A stretch of 41,995 nucleotides of DNA. It comes from Planctomycetaceae bacterium. GTDB lineage: Bacteria > Planctomycetota > Planctomycetia > Pirellulales > Pirellulaceae. Positions within the stretch are counted from its first letter, which is position 1. Every line of letters begins with the position of its first letter. The stretch is taken from assembly GCA_024638965.1 (NCBI GenBank), contig JAHEJI010000019.1:1-41995 (forward strand), written 5' to 3'. A program made the translations under genes and the position numbers. The notes beneath the pieces are model-generated. The model saw only the letters and a list, made by a program, of their open reading frames with translations. It did not search any database and was not told the DNA's origin. Below are positions 1 to 7,517 of the stretch, piece after piece.

Positions 1-352
1 TGCTGTGCCACATTCCACGATGTTTTGCGTTTCGTTTAAACAGTCCGCCGATCACAAACCGAATGAAGACGTACATCACACCAGCAACAAAAACCATGTG
101 CTCGGGAGTCATCCCAAGTTCTTCGAAACGGCGAATCATCAATACTGGAACAATCACCGACACAAACGAAAGCATCTCTCGTTGGGGTCGGCCAGAAGCG
201 CTGTCCAGATCGGGCAACATTCCCGCAACGCTGCAAAGTCCGCCAGCCACAAAGCAATGTGACATCGGCATTCCAAAACCAAAGTATGCACCGGTGCCAT
301 AGGCAAATCCTAACACCGTGCTGGTCGTGATGTGAGTTTTGAAGTTGGCCAT
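1..352 (-). CDS. YdjM/DUF457-like membrane-bound metal-dependent hydrolase (3' end cut by window)
   Basis: The frame read from an ATG at 352 down to base 1 has no stop, so the gene continues outside the window; 117 residues are visible. It begins MANFKTHITTSTVLG and contains LPDLDSASGRP around residue 47 and HRGMWHS at the visible end. The N-terminal His, the LPDLD acidic motif and an HRG-x-x-HS motif are the pattern of the YdjM/LexA-regulated inner-membrane putative hydrolase family (PF04307), and hydrophobic stretches lie between them. The biochemical role of the family is poorly defined. No convincing Shine-Dalgarno sequence precedes the ATG. The next gene, 540 nt away, is on the opposite strand, so this gene heads its own transcript. 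Confidence 0.8.
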   Translation of the reverse strand, partial: MANFKTHITTSTVLGFAYGTGAYFGFGMPMSHCFVAGGLCSVAGMLPDLDSASGRPQREMLSFVSVIVPVLMIRRFEELGMTPEHMVFVAGVMYVFIRFVIGGLFKRNAKHRGMWHS

Positions 353-568
353 GGAGGTTAAACGAATTCAATTACGCATCGTTCGCGCAAACTGATCGTT
401 ACGAGAGATTTCTTTCTGGTTGAGGCAACGGAAATCCGCAAAATCGTTTCAGTTGATAGTGGATCAAACTTGCCAGACCAAGCCCAATCGTTGCGGTAAA
501 ATCCGTGGGCCGATCAGTTTTTTTTTCATTAAAGTTCGCTAGCAATTGTTTGTGGGCGAGTTGAAACT

Positions 569-598
569 GACAGGATGATTAGGGACAGGATGATTGGG
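569..598. repeat. Two tandem copies of GACAGGATGATTRGG
   Basis: Bases 569-583 and 584-598 are near-identical 15-mers differing at one position (A or G before the final GG). They lie in a gap that shows no coding signal. I infer a short interspersed repeat typical of planctomycete intergenic DNA; no function is visible. Confidence 0.7.
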
Positions 599-657
599 GT
601 CTACCATTAGAATCTTATGCCGGATACCCTTCCCGAAATTTCATGAGCGACTTACTT

Positions 658-714
658 CTTGGCGGCTTTGCGCGACCAGTGGCGAGAATGAATATTTCGC
701 GCAAAGTCGCCAAG
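658..714. repeat. Palindromic REP-like element (CTTGGCGGCTTTGCGCGA type)
   Basis: The arm at 658-675 and the arm at 697-714 are reverse complements at 17 of 18 positions, separated by 21 bases. A related but diverged element occurs at 24038-24101, so this is a dispersed family rather than a gene-specific terminator. No T-run follows on either strand. Confidence 0.75.
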
Positions 715-891
715 GAAGATCACGCCGCTAGCAATTTGGCTTTGCTTGACACCGACCTTGCCCGCCCGTCCAGCTTTTTATTAGAGTCTCAAATCCTCCG
801 CCGCAGGCAACTGTCGCGAACGAGTCTGTTCAAACAGCTGTTCTAGTGCACCTCACCCAAACTTGCATTCGTTTCACTCGGAGACTTCTCC

Positions 892-1842
892 ATGGGCATG
901 TATGACATCTTGATGCTGGTTATTTTTGGCGGCGCAGTTTTGTTCGGCGCATGGAAAGGTCTTGCCTGGCAAGTCGCTTCATTGGCAGCAATCGTCGTCA
1001 GCTATATCGTCGCGATTAACTTTCGGGAACCACTGGGCCAACTATTACAGACTGAGCCGCCGTGGAATAATTTCCTGGCGATGTTGATATTGTTCCTGGG
1101 AACTTCGTTGATCATCTGGATGTTATTTGGACGAGTCAAAACATCGATTAAGAAGATGCATTTGGCTGGCTTTGATCGTCAGGCCGGTGCATTACTAGGC
1201 GCGGTGAAGGGTGCCTTGCTTTGCATGGTTGTGACCATGTTTGCCGTCACCCTGTTTGGTGAAACGACCACCCAAGCCGTTTTCAATTCACGTTCAGGCG
1301 GATACATTACCCGCGGTATCAACCAGTTGACTGCCGTCGTCCCACCCGAGATTCATGACGTGCTGAACCCCTATGTCGATCGTTTTAACCAAGCTTTGGA
1401 AAGCAAGGGTTTCACACCGAACGGCCAGCTAGTCGATCAACCTGACTCGGGTGAGCCGATTTACGGTGGACAACCGAACACCGGTCAGCAAACCACTCAG
1501 CCGCAATATGGCCAGTTCAATCCTTATCGGCAAACCAGCTCAGAACAAAACTATCAGAACTATCAGGGGCAATGGCAACAGCCGAACCAGAATCAAAACT
1601 CTGGTTACGGCGGGCAGGGCTACCAAAACCAACAGCAGCCGATCTATCAGAATTCCAATTCCGGCCAGTCTCAGCAGCCATCATCTCAATGGGGACAAGG
1701 AACAACCATCACGCAAGGACAGGATGGTTGGCCCAAATTGCAGGTTGACACCCGAGATCTGCTCAACGCCGGCGCCGACGCAGCTCGCGAAGCAGCCAGA
1801 AAATTTCTGGAGCCGGAACCGTCGGATGGTCCCAATCGGTAG
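892..1842 (+). CDS. CvpA family membrane protein with Gln/Asn-rich tail
   Basis: The 316-residue protein has four hydrophobic segments at roughly residues 4-20, 26-44, 62-80 and 98-122, and the conserved CvpA stretch FDRQAGALLGAVKGALL near residue 94. That is the layout of the colicin V production family of inner-membrane proteins. Residues 180-285 form a low-complexity tail rich in Gln, Asn, Tyr and Gly (for example QNYQNYQGQWQQ), followed by a short charged helix-like end. The tail is unlike E. coli CvpA, which is short, and is probably disordered; which side of the membrane it lies on cannot be told. GGAG at 881-884 lies eight bases before the ATG. The gene stands alone between two long repeat-rich gaps. 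Its role is unknown beyond membrane or envelope homeostasis suggested for the family. Confidence 0.85.
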   Translation: MGMYDILMLVIFGGAVLFGAWKGLAWQVASLAAIVVSYIVAINFREPLGQLLQTEPPWNNFLAMLILFLGTSLIIWMLFGRVKTSIKKMHLAGFDRQAGALLGAVKGALLCMVVTMFAVTLFGETTTQAVFNSRSGGYITRGINQLTAVVPPEIHDVLNPYVDRFNQALESKGFTPNGQLVDQPDSGEPIYGGQPNTGQQTTQPQYGQFNPYRQTSSEQNYQNYQGQWQQPNQNQNSGYGGQGYQNQQQPIYQNSNSGQSQQPSSQWGQGTTITQGQDGWPKLQVDTRDLLNAGADAAREAARKFLEPEPSDGPNR

Positions 1843-1957
1843 GTAAGTTGGTTGTGGTTCTCTGAGTGCCCGCAAGTTCCAATTCCTGAAATTGATCGTG
1901 GTTGCAACCTCGGATTTCCCAGCGCTACAGGGCCGCAACCAAGGGGTCGAGAAAATG

Positions 1958-2015
1958 GCCACAAAAAGCACAAGAATTCACAAAGACTTTTCGTGCTTCT
2001 CGTGTTTTTTGTGGC
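1958..2015. repeat. Imperfect palindrome, GCCACAAAAAGCAC type
   Basis: The left arm starting GCCACAAAAAGCAC and the right arm ending GTGTTTTTTGTGGC pair over about 19 bases with a few mismatches, around a central stretch of about 20 bases. It is not placed as a terminator for the CvpA gene, which ends 115 bases upstream, and the T-run lies inside the stem. Confidence 0.7.
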
Positions 2016-2380
2016 AATTCTCCGACCGGCAGCAAAGCTGCCGATCCGTGGTTATTTCAAAAGAATCAAAAAAACCTGTTTTGTTTGCCTACGCTTACGG
2101 CATTACTAGATAGGACATGTACAAATGCTGTTCTTATCAAAATGTGAGCTAAAATGGGCACAGGCACAGTTGTTGATCAAGCTATTGACGTTGTGAAATC
2201 TGTCGGATGGAAGGGTAAGGACCAGCAAACGGATGTCAAGATCGTGTTCGATTTGCTCCAACCGGCGAAGATGTAAACGGGCTTTTCAACGCAATCCCGG
2301 TTTGATGAACTCGAATAACGGATTCGTGCCCAATGGTGGTTGATCAACGTAGCAAACAAGGGCAGGGCGGTTCCCAGAGA

Positions 2381-2463
2381 ATCCGTGCCCATCGGTGTGA
2401 TCCGTGGTTCGTTTCATGAACATCCGTCAATTTTGAACCACGGATTACGCGGATCTCACGGAT
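2381..2463. repeat. Imperfect palindrome, ATCCGTG...ATCCGTGGTTC type
   Basis: The left arm (2381-2410) and right arm (2435-2463) are reverse complements apart from a few changes and one indel. Both contain two ATCCGTG-like words, so each arm also carries an internal direct repeat. The spacer is 24 bases. Confidence 0.7.
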
Positions 2464-2539
2464 GAAATACGGATGGTAATCAATCGTGTGTGTATTCAAG
2501 AAGTTTCCTTACTTTTGCCAAAAGCGGACGTTTATCAAA

Positions 2540-2598
2540 CACTAATGAACACCAATTAACACGAATCTGCAATTGGTGTTTTGAGCGTTCATTCGTGG
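2540..2598. repeat. Imperfect palindrome, CACTAATGAACACCAAT type
   Basis: The left arm contains ATGAACACCAATTAACACGAAT and the right arm contains ATTGGTGTTTTGAGCGTTCATTCGTGG written in the opposite sense, so the two pair over about 27 bases with mismatches and almost no loop. It lies 120 bases before the lipoprotein gene. Confidence 0.65.
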
Positions 2599-2717
2599 TT
2601 GAATTGTCTGTCGACCTGACAAGTGATTGAAGCAGTAATTATGGTTCGGTAGAATCAAAGAGCTTGTTTTTGCACAGTTCTGCTTAATTGCAAACGTTAC
2701 CTGGTTAAAGGCATTCA

Positions 2718-3233
2718 ATGCGTTTACTTCTCGTCTCATTCGCCGTATTTGCGATTGCCGTGCACGCCGGATGCGGCGAACCGAAGTCGAACGAAATGCT
2801 AACGGTAGAGGAAACGGACGGCATTATCTTCAACGACGTCGGCGTTGCAAAATTTCCAACACCCAATGGATGGACGCCAAATCGTTCAAACGACAATACC
2901 GTAGTAGTCCTGCTGCGTTCCAATGCAAATCGGGAGAATCCTGATCAACTGATTTCCATCGATATTGGTACTCCGGACTCGCCCGACGTCGAGGCTTCCG
3001 CCGATGGCTTCGCAAAGAAATTTGGAGGAGTCGTATCGTCCTTTTCCTTCACAGTTGACGGGGAATCGGCATACCGCGTGTCCATCCCACCCAATTACGA
3101 ACAAATGGTGCCGCGAGATTGCATCGTTGTGCACCACAACGGAAAAGCCTGTTTTCTAATCGCCGGCTCGAAATCGAAAGACGATATTTGGCCTACGTTA
3201 GAAGAGATTGCCCATTCGTGGAAATGGAAATGA
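2718..3233 (+). CDS. Small putative lipoprotein
   Basis: The protein has 171 residues. It opens with a hydrophobic signal (MRLLLVSFAVFAIAVHAGC) whose AGC at residues 17-19 is a plausible lipobox, so I expect cleavage and lipidation at Cys19. The mature part has an alternating strand-like pattern with GVAKFPTPNGW and later DGESAYRVSIPPNYEQMVPRD; this loosely resembles the single-domain PsbP/Mog1-type fold seen in many planctomycete lipoproteins, but I cannot assign it. AAAGG about eight bases before the ATG fits a ribosome-binding site. There is no operon partner. The function is not recognised. Confidence 0.7.
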   Translation: MRLLLVSFAVFAIAVHAGCGEPKSNEMLTVEETDGIIFNDVGVAKFPTPNGWTPNRSNDNTVVVLLRSNANRENPDQLISIDIGTPDSPDVEASADGFAKKFGGVVSSFSFTVDGESAYRVSIPPNYEQMVPRDCIVVHHNGKACFLIAGSKSKDDIWPTLEEIAHSWKWK

Positions 3234-4009
3234 TCTCCTTTGGCGGCTTACAGCCGCAACCAAAAAAGGAACAGGAGGAAACGGAGGCAACAGAGTAAGC
3301 AATCAGAGAGAGGCGTCAAAAACAAACAGCCATCGGCCATGGCGTCACCGGAACACGCGTCCCGTTTTGAATTACGGATTCCTGAGCGTGCTGCAGCGAC
3401 CCGTCAAGGAATTCCTTGACGAGATGAAAACCAAACACAATCTTTCTCCGGATGCTTGAATTGAAATTTCACGTCAGTGGTTTGCAGCCTTCAGTGCCGG
3501 CGCAAAAAAGTGTTAGTTAGGCTTGTGAATTCGCCGACTCAACGAATAACAAAATGTTTGTTGCGGTGCAATGAAGTGCAAACCTGGCAGTTTCTTTTGT
3601 GACTGTCGTAACGGTCGTTCCTTGGCCGTGGCCTCCAAGTTTGTTCCGGACTGTCGGTACGCCGCTTTCGAGTATTGAACGTAGGTTGCCAAGATGCGTT
3701 TGCATGAAGCGTGGAAATAGACCGTTGTTGATGCAGGTCTCAATTAAAGTTTTCGCGGTGTCTCGTGGTCCGTAAGACCATGAGTTCCTTCCTTTGCACC
3801 TACCTCGAACGAGGCCACGTCAAAAACACCAATACCCGGGGAAAACCAGACCTCCAACCGAACATAAGAAACATTATCGGACGTTGGGGAGAGCCGCGTT
3901 TCTATCGAAACAGGCCCATTATTCCGACACTCTACCAACAAAAATCTGTCGGCGAAGCCGATGAATTTGATCACCGTACTCGTGGCAGCTTGTCGCTGAA
4001 AAATCAATT
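3234..4009. other. Gap holding a decayed Abi_C-type gene and repeat fragments
   Basis: The first 80 bases hold a GCCGCAACCAA-type repeat and a purine-rich GGAGGAAACGGAGG stretch. Bases 3517-3780 on the minus strand are the recognisable remnant annotated separately. Between 3781 and 4009 a minus-strand frame (start 4007, immediately after the accA stop, to 3744) is open for 87 codons but shows no family I recognise; it may be an out-of-frame continuation of the same decayed gene. Confidence 0.55.
3517..3780 (-). pseudogene. Remnant of an Abi_C / STM4504-CBY_0614-like protein (C-terminal part only)
   Basis: Reading the minus strand from 3780 to the stop at 3517 gives about 87 residues without an upstream start: YGPRDTAKTLIET, then LRSILESGVPTVRNKLGGHG and ALHCTATNILLFVES. 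The TVRNKLGGHGQG motif followed by an ALHxTATNILFLVE-like helix is, from memory, the C-terminal signature of the abortive-infection C-terminal domain (Abi_C, PF14355) and of the STM4504/CBY_0614 family. The frame has a stop at 3820-3822 upstream and the N-terminal two thirds cannot be found in frame, so the gene is truncated and probably frameshifted near 3781. The family is linked to phage defence only by inference from its domain name. Confidence 0.6.
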
Positions 4010-5071
4010 TCAGGATGACGCAGCGTCCGAAGTTGCATCGTTCACGGCCTCCGTCACCTGATCATTTACCGTCTGAGTCGCATCATCCGCGACGGGCACT
4101 TCTTCAGCCACTTCCTGGCTGGCCTGTTCGTAAAAAACACCCAGCTTGCGAAAGCGATCGTAGCGATCCTGGAGCAGCTGATCGACTGGTTTTTTTGCGA
4201 GCTCAGCGAGCGTCTGTTTGAAATAACGCCTCAGCCGCGCAGCCATCGAGTGATGATCACGATGGGCGCCACCAAGTGGCTCTTCGATGACGTCGTCGAC
4301 GACACCAAATTCAAGGAGATTTTTGGCGGTGAACTTTAGAGCCGTCGCGGCTTTCTCAGCATGCTCGGCCCCCTTCCAGAGAATCCCGGCGCAACCCTCT
4401 GGACTGATCACGGAATAGTAGGCGTGTTCCAGCACCGCGACTCGATCGCCGACCCCGATACCGAGTGCCCCGCCGCTCCCCCCTTCTCCGATCACCACGC
4501 AAATAATGGGCGTCGGTAAGCGAGACATCTCGTACATGTTTTCCGCGATGACTTGAGCCTGACCACGTTCCTCAGCACCGATTCCCGGGTAAGCACCCGG
4601 GGTGTCGATCATACAAATCACGGGCAACCCAAACTTGGCGGCCAATTTCATCTTCGACATGGCTTTGCGATAGCCCTCGGGATGGGCGCAACCAAAAAAG
4701 TTTTCGGTTCGATCCTGAAACGTGCGGCCTTTCTGGTGTCCGAGCACCATGACCTTGTTGTTTTCCAGGTTCGCAAAACCAACTCGAATGGCTCGATCAT
4801 CACCAAAAAGCTTGTCGCCATGCAGTTCGACAAACTCATCGAAAACGAGCGACAGATAATCAGTCGTATGCGGCCGATCTTTGTGGCGAGCCACTTGAAC
4901 GGTTTGCCAGGGAGACAGGTTTCCGTAAATTTCCTCGGAAATGTCGCGAAGTTCGCGTTGGAGAGTCCGCAGCCGTTCCACCGCATCGGCTGACTGATCT
5001 TGTTCAGCTTCCAGGCGTTGGATCTCTGCTTCGAGATCAGCAATCGGTTGTTCAAATGCGAGATAATCCAT
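4010..5071 (-). CDS. accA: Acetyl-CoA carboxylase carboxyltransferase subunit alpha
   Basis: This is the alpha subunit of the carboxyltransferase that moves the carboxyl group from biotin to acetyl-CoA, the committed step of fatty-acid synthesis; it works with AccD, which is not in the window. The N-terminal 55 residues are a coiled helix region as in E. coli AccA. Family motifs follow: DTPGAYPGIGAEERGQ near residue 156, GEGGSGGALGIGVGD near 195 and SVISPEGCAGILWK near 220. At 353 residues it is about 35 longer than E. coli AccA; the extra is an acidic Ala/Asp/Val tail (from about 318). It lies 12 nt behind the kinase gene on the same strand, so the two are probably co-transcribed. No clear Shine-Dalgarno sequence precedes the ATG. 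Confidence 0.97.
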   Translation of the reverse strand: MDYLAFEQPIADLEAEIQRLEAEQDQSADAVERLRTLQRELRDISEEIYGNLSPWQTVQVARHKDRPHTTDYLSLVFDEFVELHGDKLFGDDRAIRVGFANLENNKVMVLGHQKGRTFQDRTENFFGCAHPEGYRKAMSKMKLAAKFGLPVICMIDTPGAYPGIGAEERGQAQVIAENMYEMSRLPTPIICVVIGEGGSGGALGIGVGDRVAVLEHAYYSVISPEGCAGILWKGAEHAEKAATALKFTAKNLLEFGVVDDVIEEPLGGAHRDHHSMAARLRRYFKQTLAELAKKPVDQLLQDRYDRFRKLGVFYEQASQEVAEEVPVADDATQTVNDQVTEAVNDATSDAASS

Positions 5072-5083
5072 GGCTGATTTGCT

Positions 5084-5956
5084 TTAACTGTTTTCCGTTG
5101 TTTTCGCGGTTGGCCGTTTGCCTGGTTTGTAAACTTGCAATCGGGTCAATTCCAAGGCAACTTGGCGCATGGAATCGGGGCGCTCGTCAGGTTCTTTGGC
5201 GAGCATGCGGCTGACGAGGTGAGAAAAACTCTTCGAAGCCCCGCTACATGATTCCAAAGAGGGAATTGCGGCTTTCAAGTGCTTGTTCAACAGTTCGTCC
5301 GGGGTGGGAGCGGTAAAGGGTGTACGTCCTGCCAAAACCTCAAACATCAAACAGCCCAAGCCATATATATCCGCTCGAAAATCAAGTTTTTGTCTGCGAA
5401 TTTGCTCGGGTGCCATATAACTTCGAGTTCCACGAATCGTTTTGGACTTGCCCATCAATGAACCGAAGCCCTTTTTTCTGGGTTTCTCGGCGATGGAAAA
5501 GTCGATCAGTTTGATGTTTGCATCCTGATCAACAAGAAAGTTATCCGGTTTGACATCGCAATGAACCCAACCCTGGTCGTGCAAATGCTGGAGTCCTTCT
5601 GCGCACTGTTTGAGAATAGGCCGGGCGTTCATCGCAATAAATTCCGGGTGTTCTCTCAATTCAATTTTCAAGTTGCGAGCGTTAAACAGCTGCATCGCCA
5701 GCAACGGTAATCCATGTTCGTCATGAAATCCGTATATCTTGATGACATTTTCATGGTCGGTCGCAGCGGCAACGCTCGCCTCGTGTTTCAACTCTTCAAT
5801 CTGCTTTTTGTCCTTGCGAAAGTCGTTATGCAAAATCTTGAGCGCGATTCGTTCTTTTTCACCCATTTCAAGGGCTTCCCAAACCTGGGTCCTTGTTCCA
5901 GAACGAATGAGGCGAACCAGCTGATACGGTCCAATGAAATTTCGTCCTGCGCTCAC
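5084..5956 (-). CDS. Cytosolic Ser/Thr protein kinase with unusual motifs
   Basis: The 290-residue Hanks-type kinase domain fills the whole protein; there is no transmembrane segment or sensor domain. Visible residues are ATP-anchoring Lys40 (IALK), Glu59, catalytic loop HCDVKPDN at 132-139 (Asp134, Lys136, Asn139), metal-binding Asp152 and APE at 182-184. Three motifs deviate: HRD is HCD, DFG is DFS, and the glycine loop around RSGTRTQV (residues 18-25) keeps only its middle glycine. All catalytic acids remain, so it may be active, but it is not an RD kinase. The start is GTG at 5956, because no in-frame ATG lies nearby. It overlaps nothing and ends 12 nt before accA, which makes a link to lipid synthesis worth asking about, though this is only inferred from position. 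Confidence 0.9.
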   Translation of the reverse strand: MSAGRNFIGPYQLVRLIRSGTRTQVWEALEMGEKERIALKILHNDFRKDKKQIEELKHEASVAAATDHENVIKIYGFHDEHGLPLLAMQLFNARNLKIELREHPEFIAMNARPILKQCAEGLQHLHDQGWVHCDVKPDNFLVDQDANIKLIDFSIAEKPRKKGFGSLMGKSKTIRGTRSYMAPEQIRRQKLDFRADIYGLGCLMFEVLAGRTPFTAPTPDELLNKHLKAAIPSLESCSGASKSFSHLVSRMLAKEPDERPDSMRQVALELTRLQVYKPGKRPTAKTTENS

Positions 5957-6091
5957 ATTTTGTCCACAAATTGAAAATCGAATTCGAAAATACTCAATTT
6001 ATTTTAGTCAAACCACTTGCTTGTCAAAACCACCCGACTCCCCTGCCCTGCGCCGTTTCGACTCAGAACAACACAGTTTTATCGACTCTGT

Positions 6092-7351
6092 CTAAACATC
6101 GATGATTCCAAGGGCTCCGAAGATCGCATACAACACGAATACCAGGTACAGGAAACCGAAAAACCAACCCATTCGTCGCGTTACTCTGTTGTAGCGCCAC
6201 AGCAAGAACATCGCGGCCGAAGTCAATGCGAACAGAATGACTCTGAGCCCGACAACACCTCGCAATGTCTGATCGTTTTCGTCGATGAGTTGAATCGGTT
6301 GCCAGTCATTCAGATAAGAACAAACCAGCAGCGGAATCGACATTCCAATACAGATATCAAAAATATTCGAGCCAAAGACATTGGATATTGCTCCCGCATC
6401 ATCTCCCCGGCGTGCGGATCCAAGCGATACAAACGTGTCCGGAATCGAGGAAACGGCTGCGGTCAAAATGACGGCCACAAAGAATGGCGGGATACCGAGG
6501 AAGTTGGCTGATTCATTGGTCAACTCAACCAATACCCAACAAGCCCCCGCTGCGACCAGGGTTGATGCCGCTAGAACAGCAGCTGCAGTCCACGTATTCA
6601 AAGTAACATCGATCGCGCCAAAAAACAGTGCGGCCGTTTTGTTAGGTTCTTCCAGGCTGATTTTGCCTGACGAGAGCTGTTGGCGAAATCTCAGTGTATC
6701 GATATAGAGGACGAAAACGTAAATCGCGTAGGCCAATATCGCAACGACACCCATCCACCAGGTCAGATTGGGTTGAAACAGAAACACCAAAAGCCCAAAT
6801 TGGGTGAAGATTACCCAGCCGCCATCGCGGTGAACAACCTTGCTAGTAACTTCGATAAAGGGTTTACTCTTTCGCCAATAAGAAATTGCAATCGCGCAAA
6901 AAGCAGGAATCAAAATCATGTTGTAAATCGAACTGCCCGCACAAGTTGCGATCGTCGATCCGTACCCCTCCGCACTTTCCCGCAAACGATCAATCGAGTC
7001 CTTGTCTCCGGACAAAGCAACGATGACAAAGAACAATCCGGTGAATAGTTCAGGCATGCTGCTGGCAATCGCATCGAGCGTTGCTCCGCGCACGGACGTC
7101 GGCAAATGGGCTTTGCAACCAACCCACTGAGCTGCATCAGCAAAGGGGTCACACGCCTGCCAAATAATAATCGAAAGGGCCGATGCAGCGGTGATCACGA
7201 ATGCAATCTCGATCCACCACCCCCCTGCCCCGCCTGGAACGTGATCGCGCAAGTAAAAAAGCACGAGGGCCAGAACGATCACGACAATCGAAAACACAAT
7301 CGTTTTGAAAGGAAAACGTTTATTGTCGGAAGGTTTAATCGGATCGGACAT
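6092..7351 (-). CDS. Sodium/calcium exchanger (CaCA) family membrane protein
   Basis: The 419-residue protein has about eleven hydrophobic segments arranged as two halves. Each half carries an alpha repeat: GATLDAIASSMPELFTG near residue 88 and SSIPDTFVSLGSARRGDD near 306, followed by NVFGSNIFD. The acidic residue after S-x-P (E and D respectively) and the GSNIFD motif are the cation-binding signature of Ca2+/cation antiporters. The loop between the halves (around residues 215-235) is short and charged, as in bacterial YrbG-like exchangers. An extra N-terminal segment precedes the first repeat. It lies 138 nt after truA on the same strand; the ion and coupling ion cannot be decided from sequence. 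Confidence 0.88.
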   Translation of the reverse strand: MSDPIKPSDNKRFPFKTIVFSIVVIVLALVLFYLRDHVPGGAGGWWIEIAFVITAASALSIIIWQACDPFADAAQWVGCKAHLPTSVRGATLDAIASSMPELFTGLFFVIVALSGDKDSIDRLRESAEGYGSTIATCAGSSIYNMILIPAFCAIAISYWRKSKPFIEVTSKVVHRDGGWVIFTQFGLLVFLFQPNLTWWMGVVAILAYAIYVFVLYIDTLRFRQQLSSGKISLEEPNKTAALFFGAIDVTLNTWTAAAVLAASTLVAAGACWVLVELTNESANFLGIPPFFVAVILTAAVSSIPDTFVSLGSARRGDDAGAISNVFGSNIFDICIGMSIPLLVCSYLNDWQPIQLIDENDQTLRGVVGLRVILFALTSAAMFLLWRYNRVTRRMGWFFGFLYLVFVLYAIFGALGIIDV

Positions 7352-7420
7352 TCAGGATTTCTAAGAAAGAATGCAGCAGTTATTTTGTTGGAAAGGTTGG
7401 CCTCGGATGAGCTGGTCACC

Positions 7421-7517
7421 ATTCGGCGGTGGCCTCGCCCCCACAATCGCTCTCACGGCTCGGCAGGAGCCTCGCCCTCCCTTTCGTATCTACGACTCGA
7501 CGGGAGCCTCGCCCTCC
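7421..7517 (-). repeat. Three copies of a GAGGGCGAGGCTCCCG-type repeat, one inside truA
   Basis: On the minus strand the units lie at 7517-7496, 7480-7459 and 7444-7421 (the last more diverged). Each reads approximately GGAGGGCGAGGCTCCYGYCGAG. The first copy is within the truA coding sequence and supplies its last residues, including the stop region. A related GGGAGCCTCGTCTTC half is found near 20855. Confidence 0.75.

Larger units (their letters stand above)
353..891. other. Repeat-bearing intergenic region
   Basis: No gene is supported here. The region separates two divergent genes, so it should hold promoters for both, but I cannot assign -35/-10 boxes confidently. It contains a two-copy 15-bp direct repeat (569-598) and a hairpin-forming inverted repeat (658-714), listed separately. 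A possible 67-codon frame at 643-846 runs straight through the inverted repeat and has no recognisable protein character. Confidence 0.6.
1843..2717. other. Long gap with three different palindromic repeats
   Basis: There is no convincing gene. The gap carries a GCCGCAACCAA-type repeat near 1921-1945 (similar stretches at about 3241-3265 and 20628-20655) and three separate imperfect palindromes at 1958-2015, 2381-2463 and 2540-2598, listed individually. A 40-codon frame at 2154-2276 has no ribosome-binding site and no recognisable motif. The last 100 bases should hold the promoter of the lipoprotein gene that begins at 2718. Confidence 0.6.

Noticed and set aside
643..846. A 67-codon plus-strand frame
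   Set aside because: It reads through both arms of the palindromic repeat at 658-714 and has no protein-family character.
2154..2276. A 40-codon frame beginning MGTGTVVDQAIDVVKSVGWK
   Set aside because: It has no ribosome-binding site, no recognised motif and lies between repeats. It could be a fragment, but nothing supports translation.
3744..4007. An 87-codon minus-strand frame starting two bases after the accA stop
   Set aside because: The tight spacing looks operonic, but the sequence matches nothing I know and it neighbours a decayed gene in another frame; more likely part of the remnant.
5272..5530. Plus-strand frames across the kinase gene
   Set aside because: They are antisense to a well-supported kinase domain and carry no motif.
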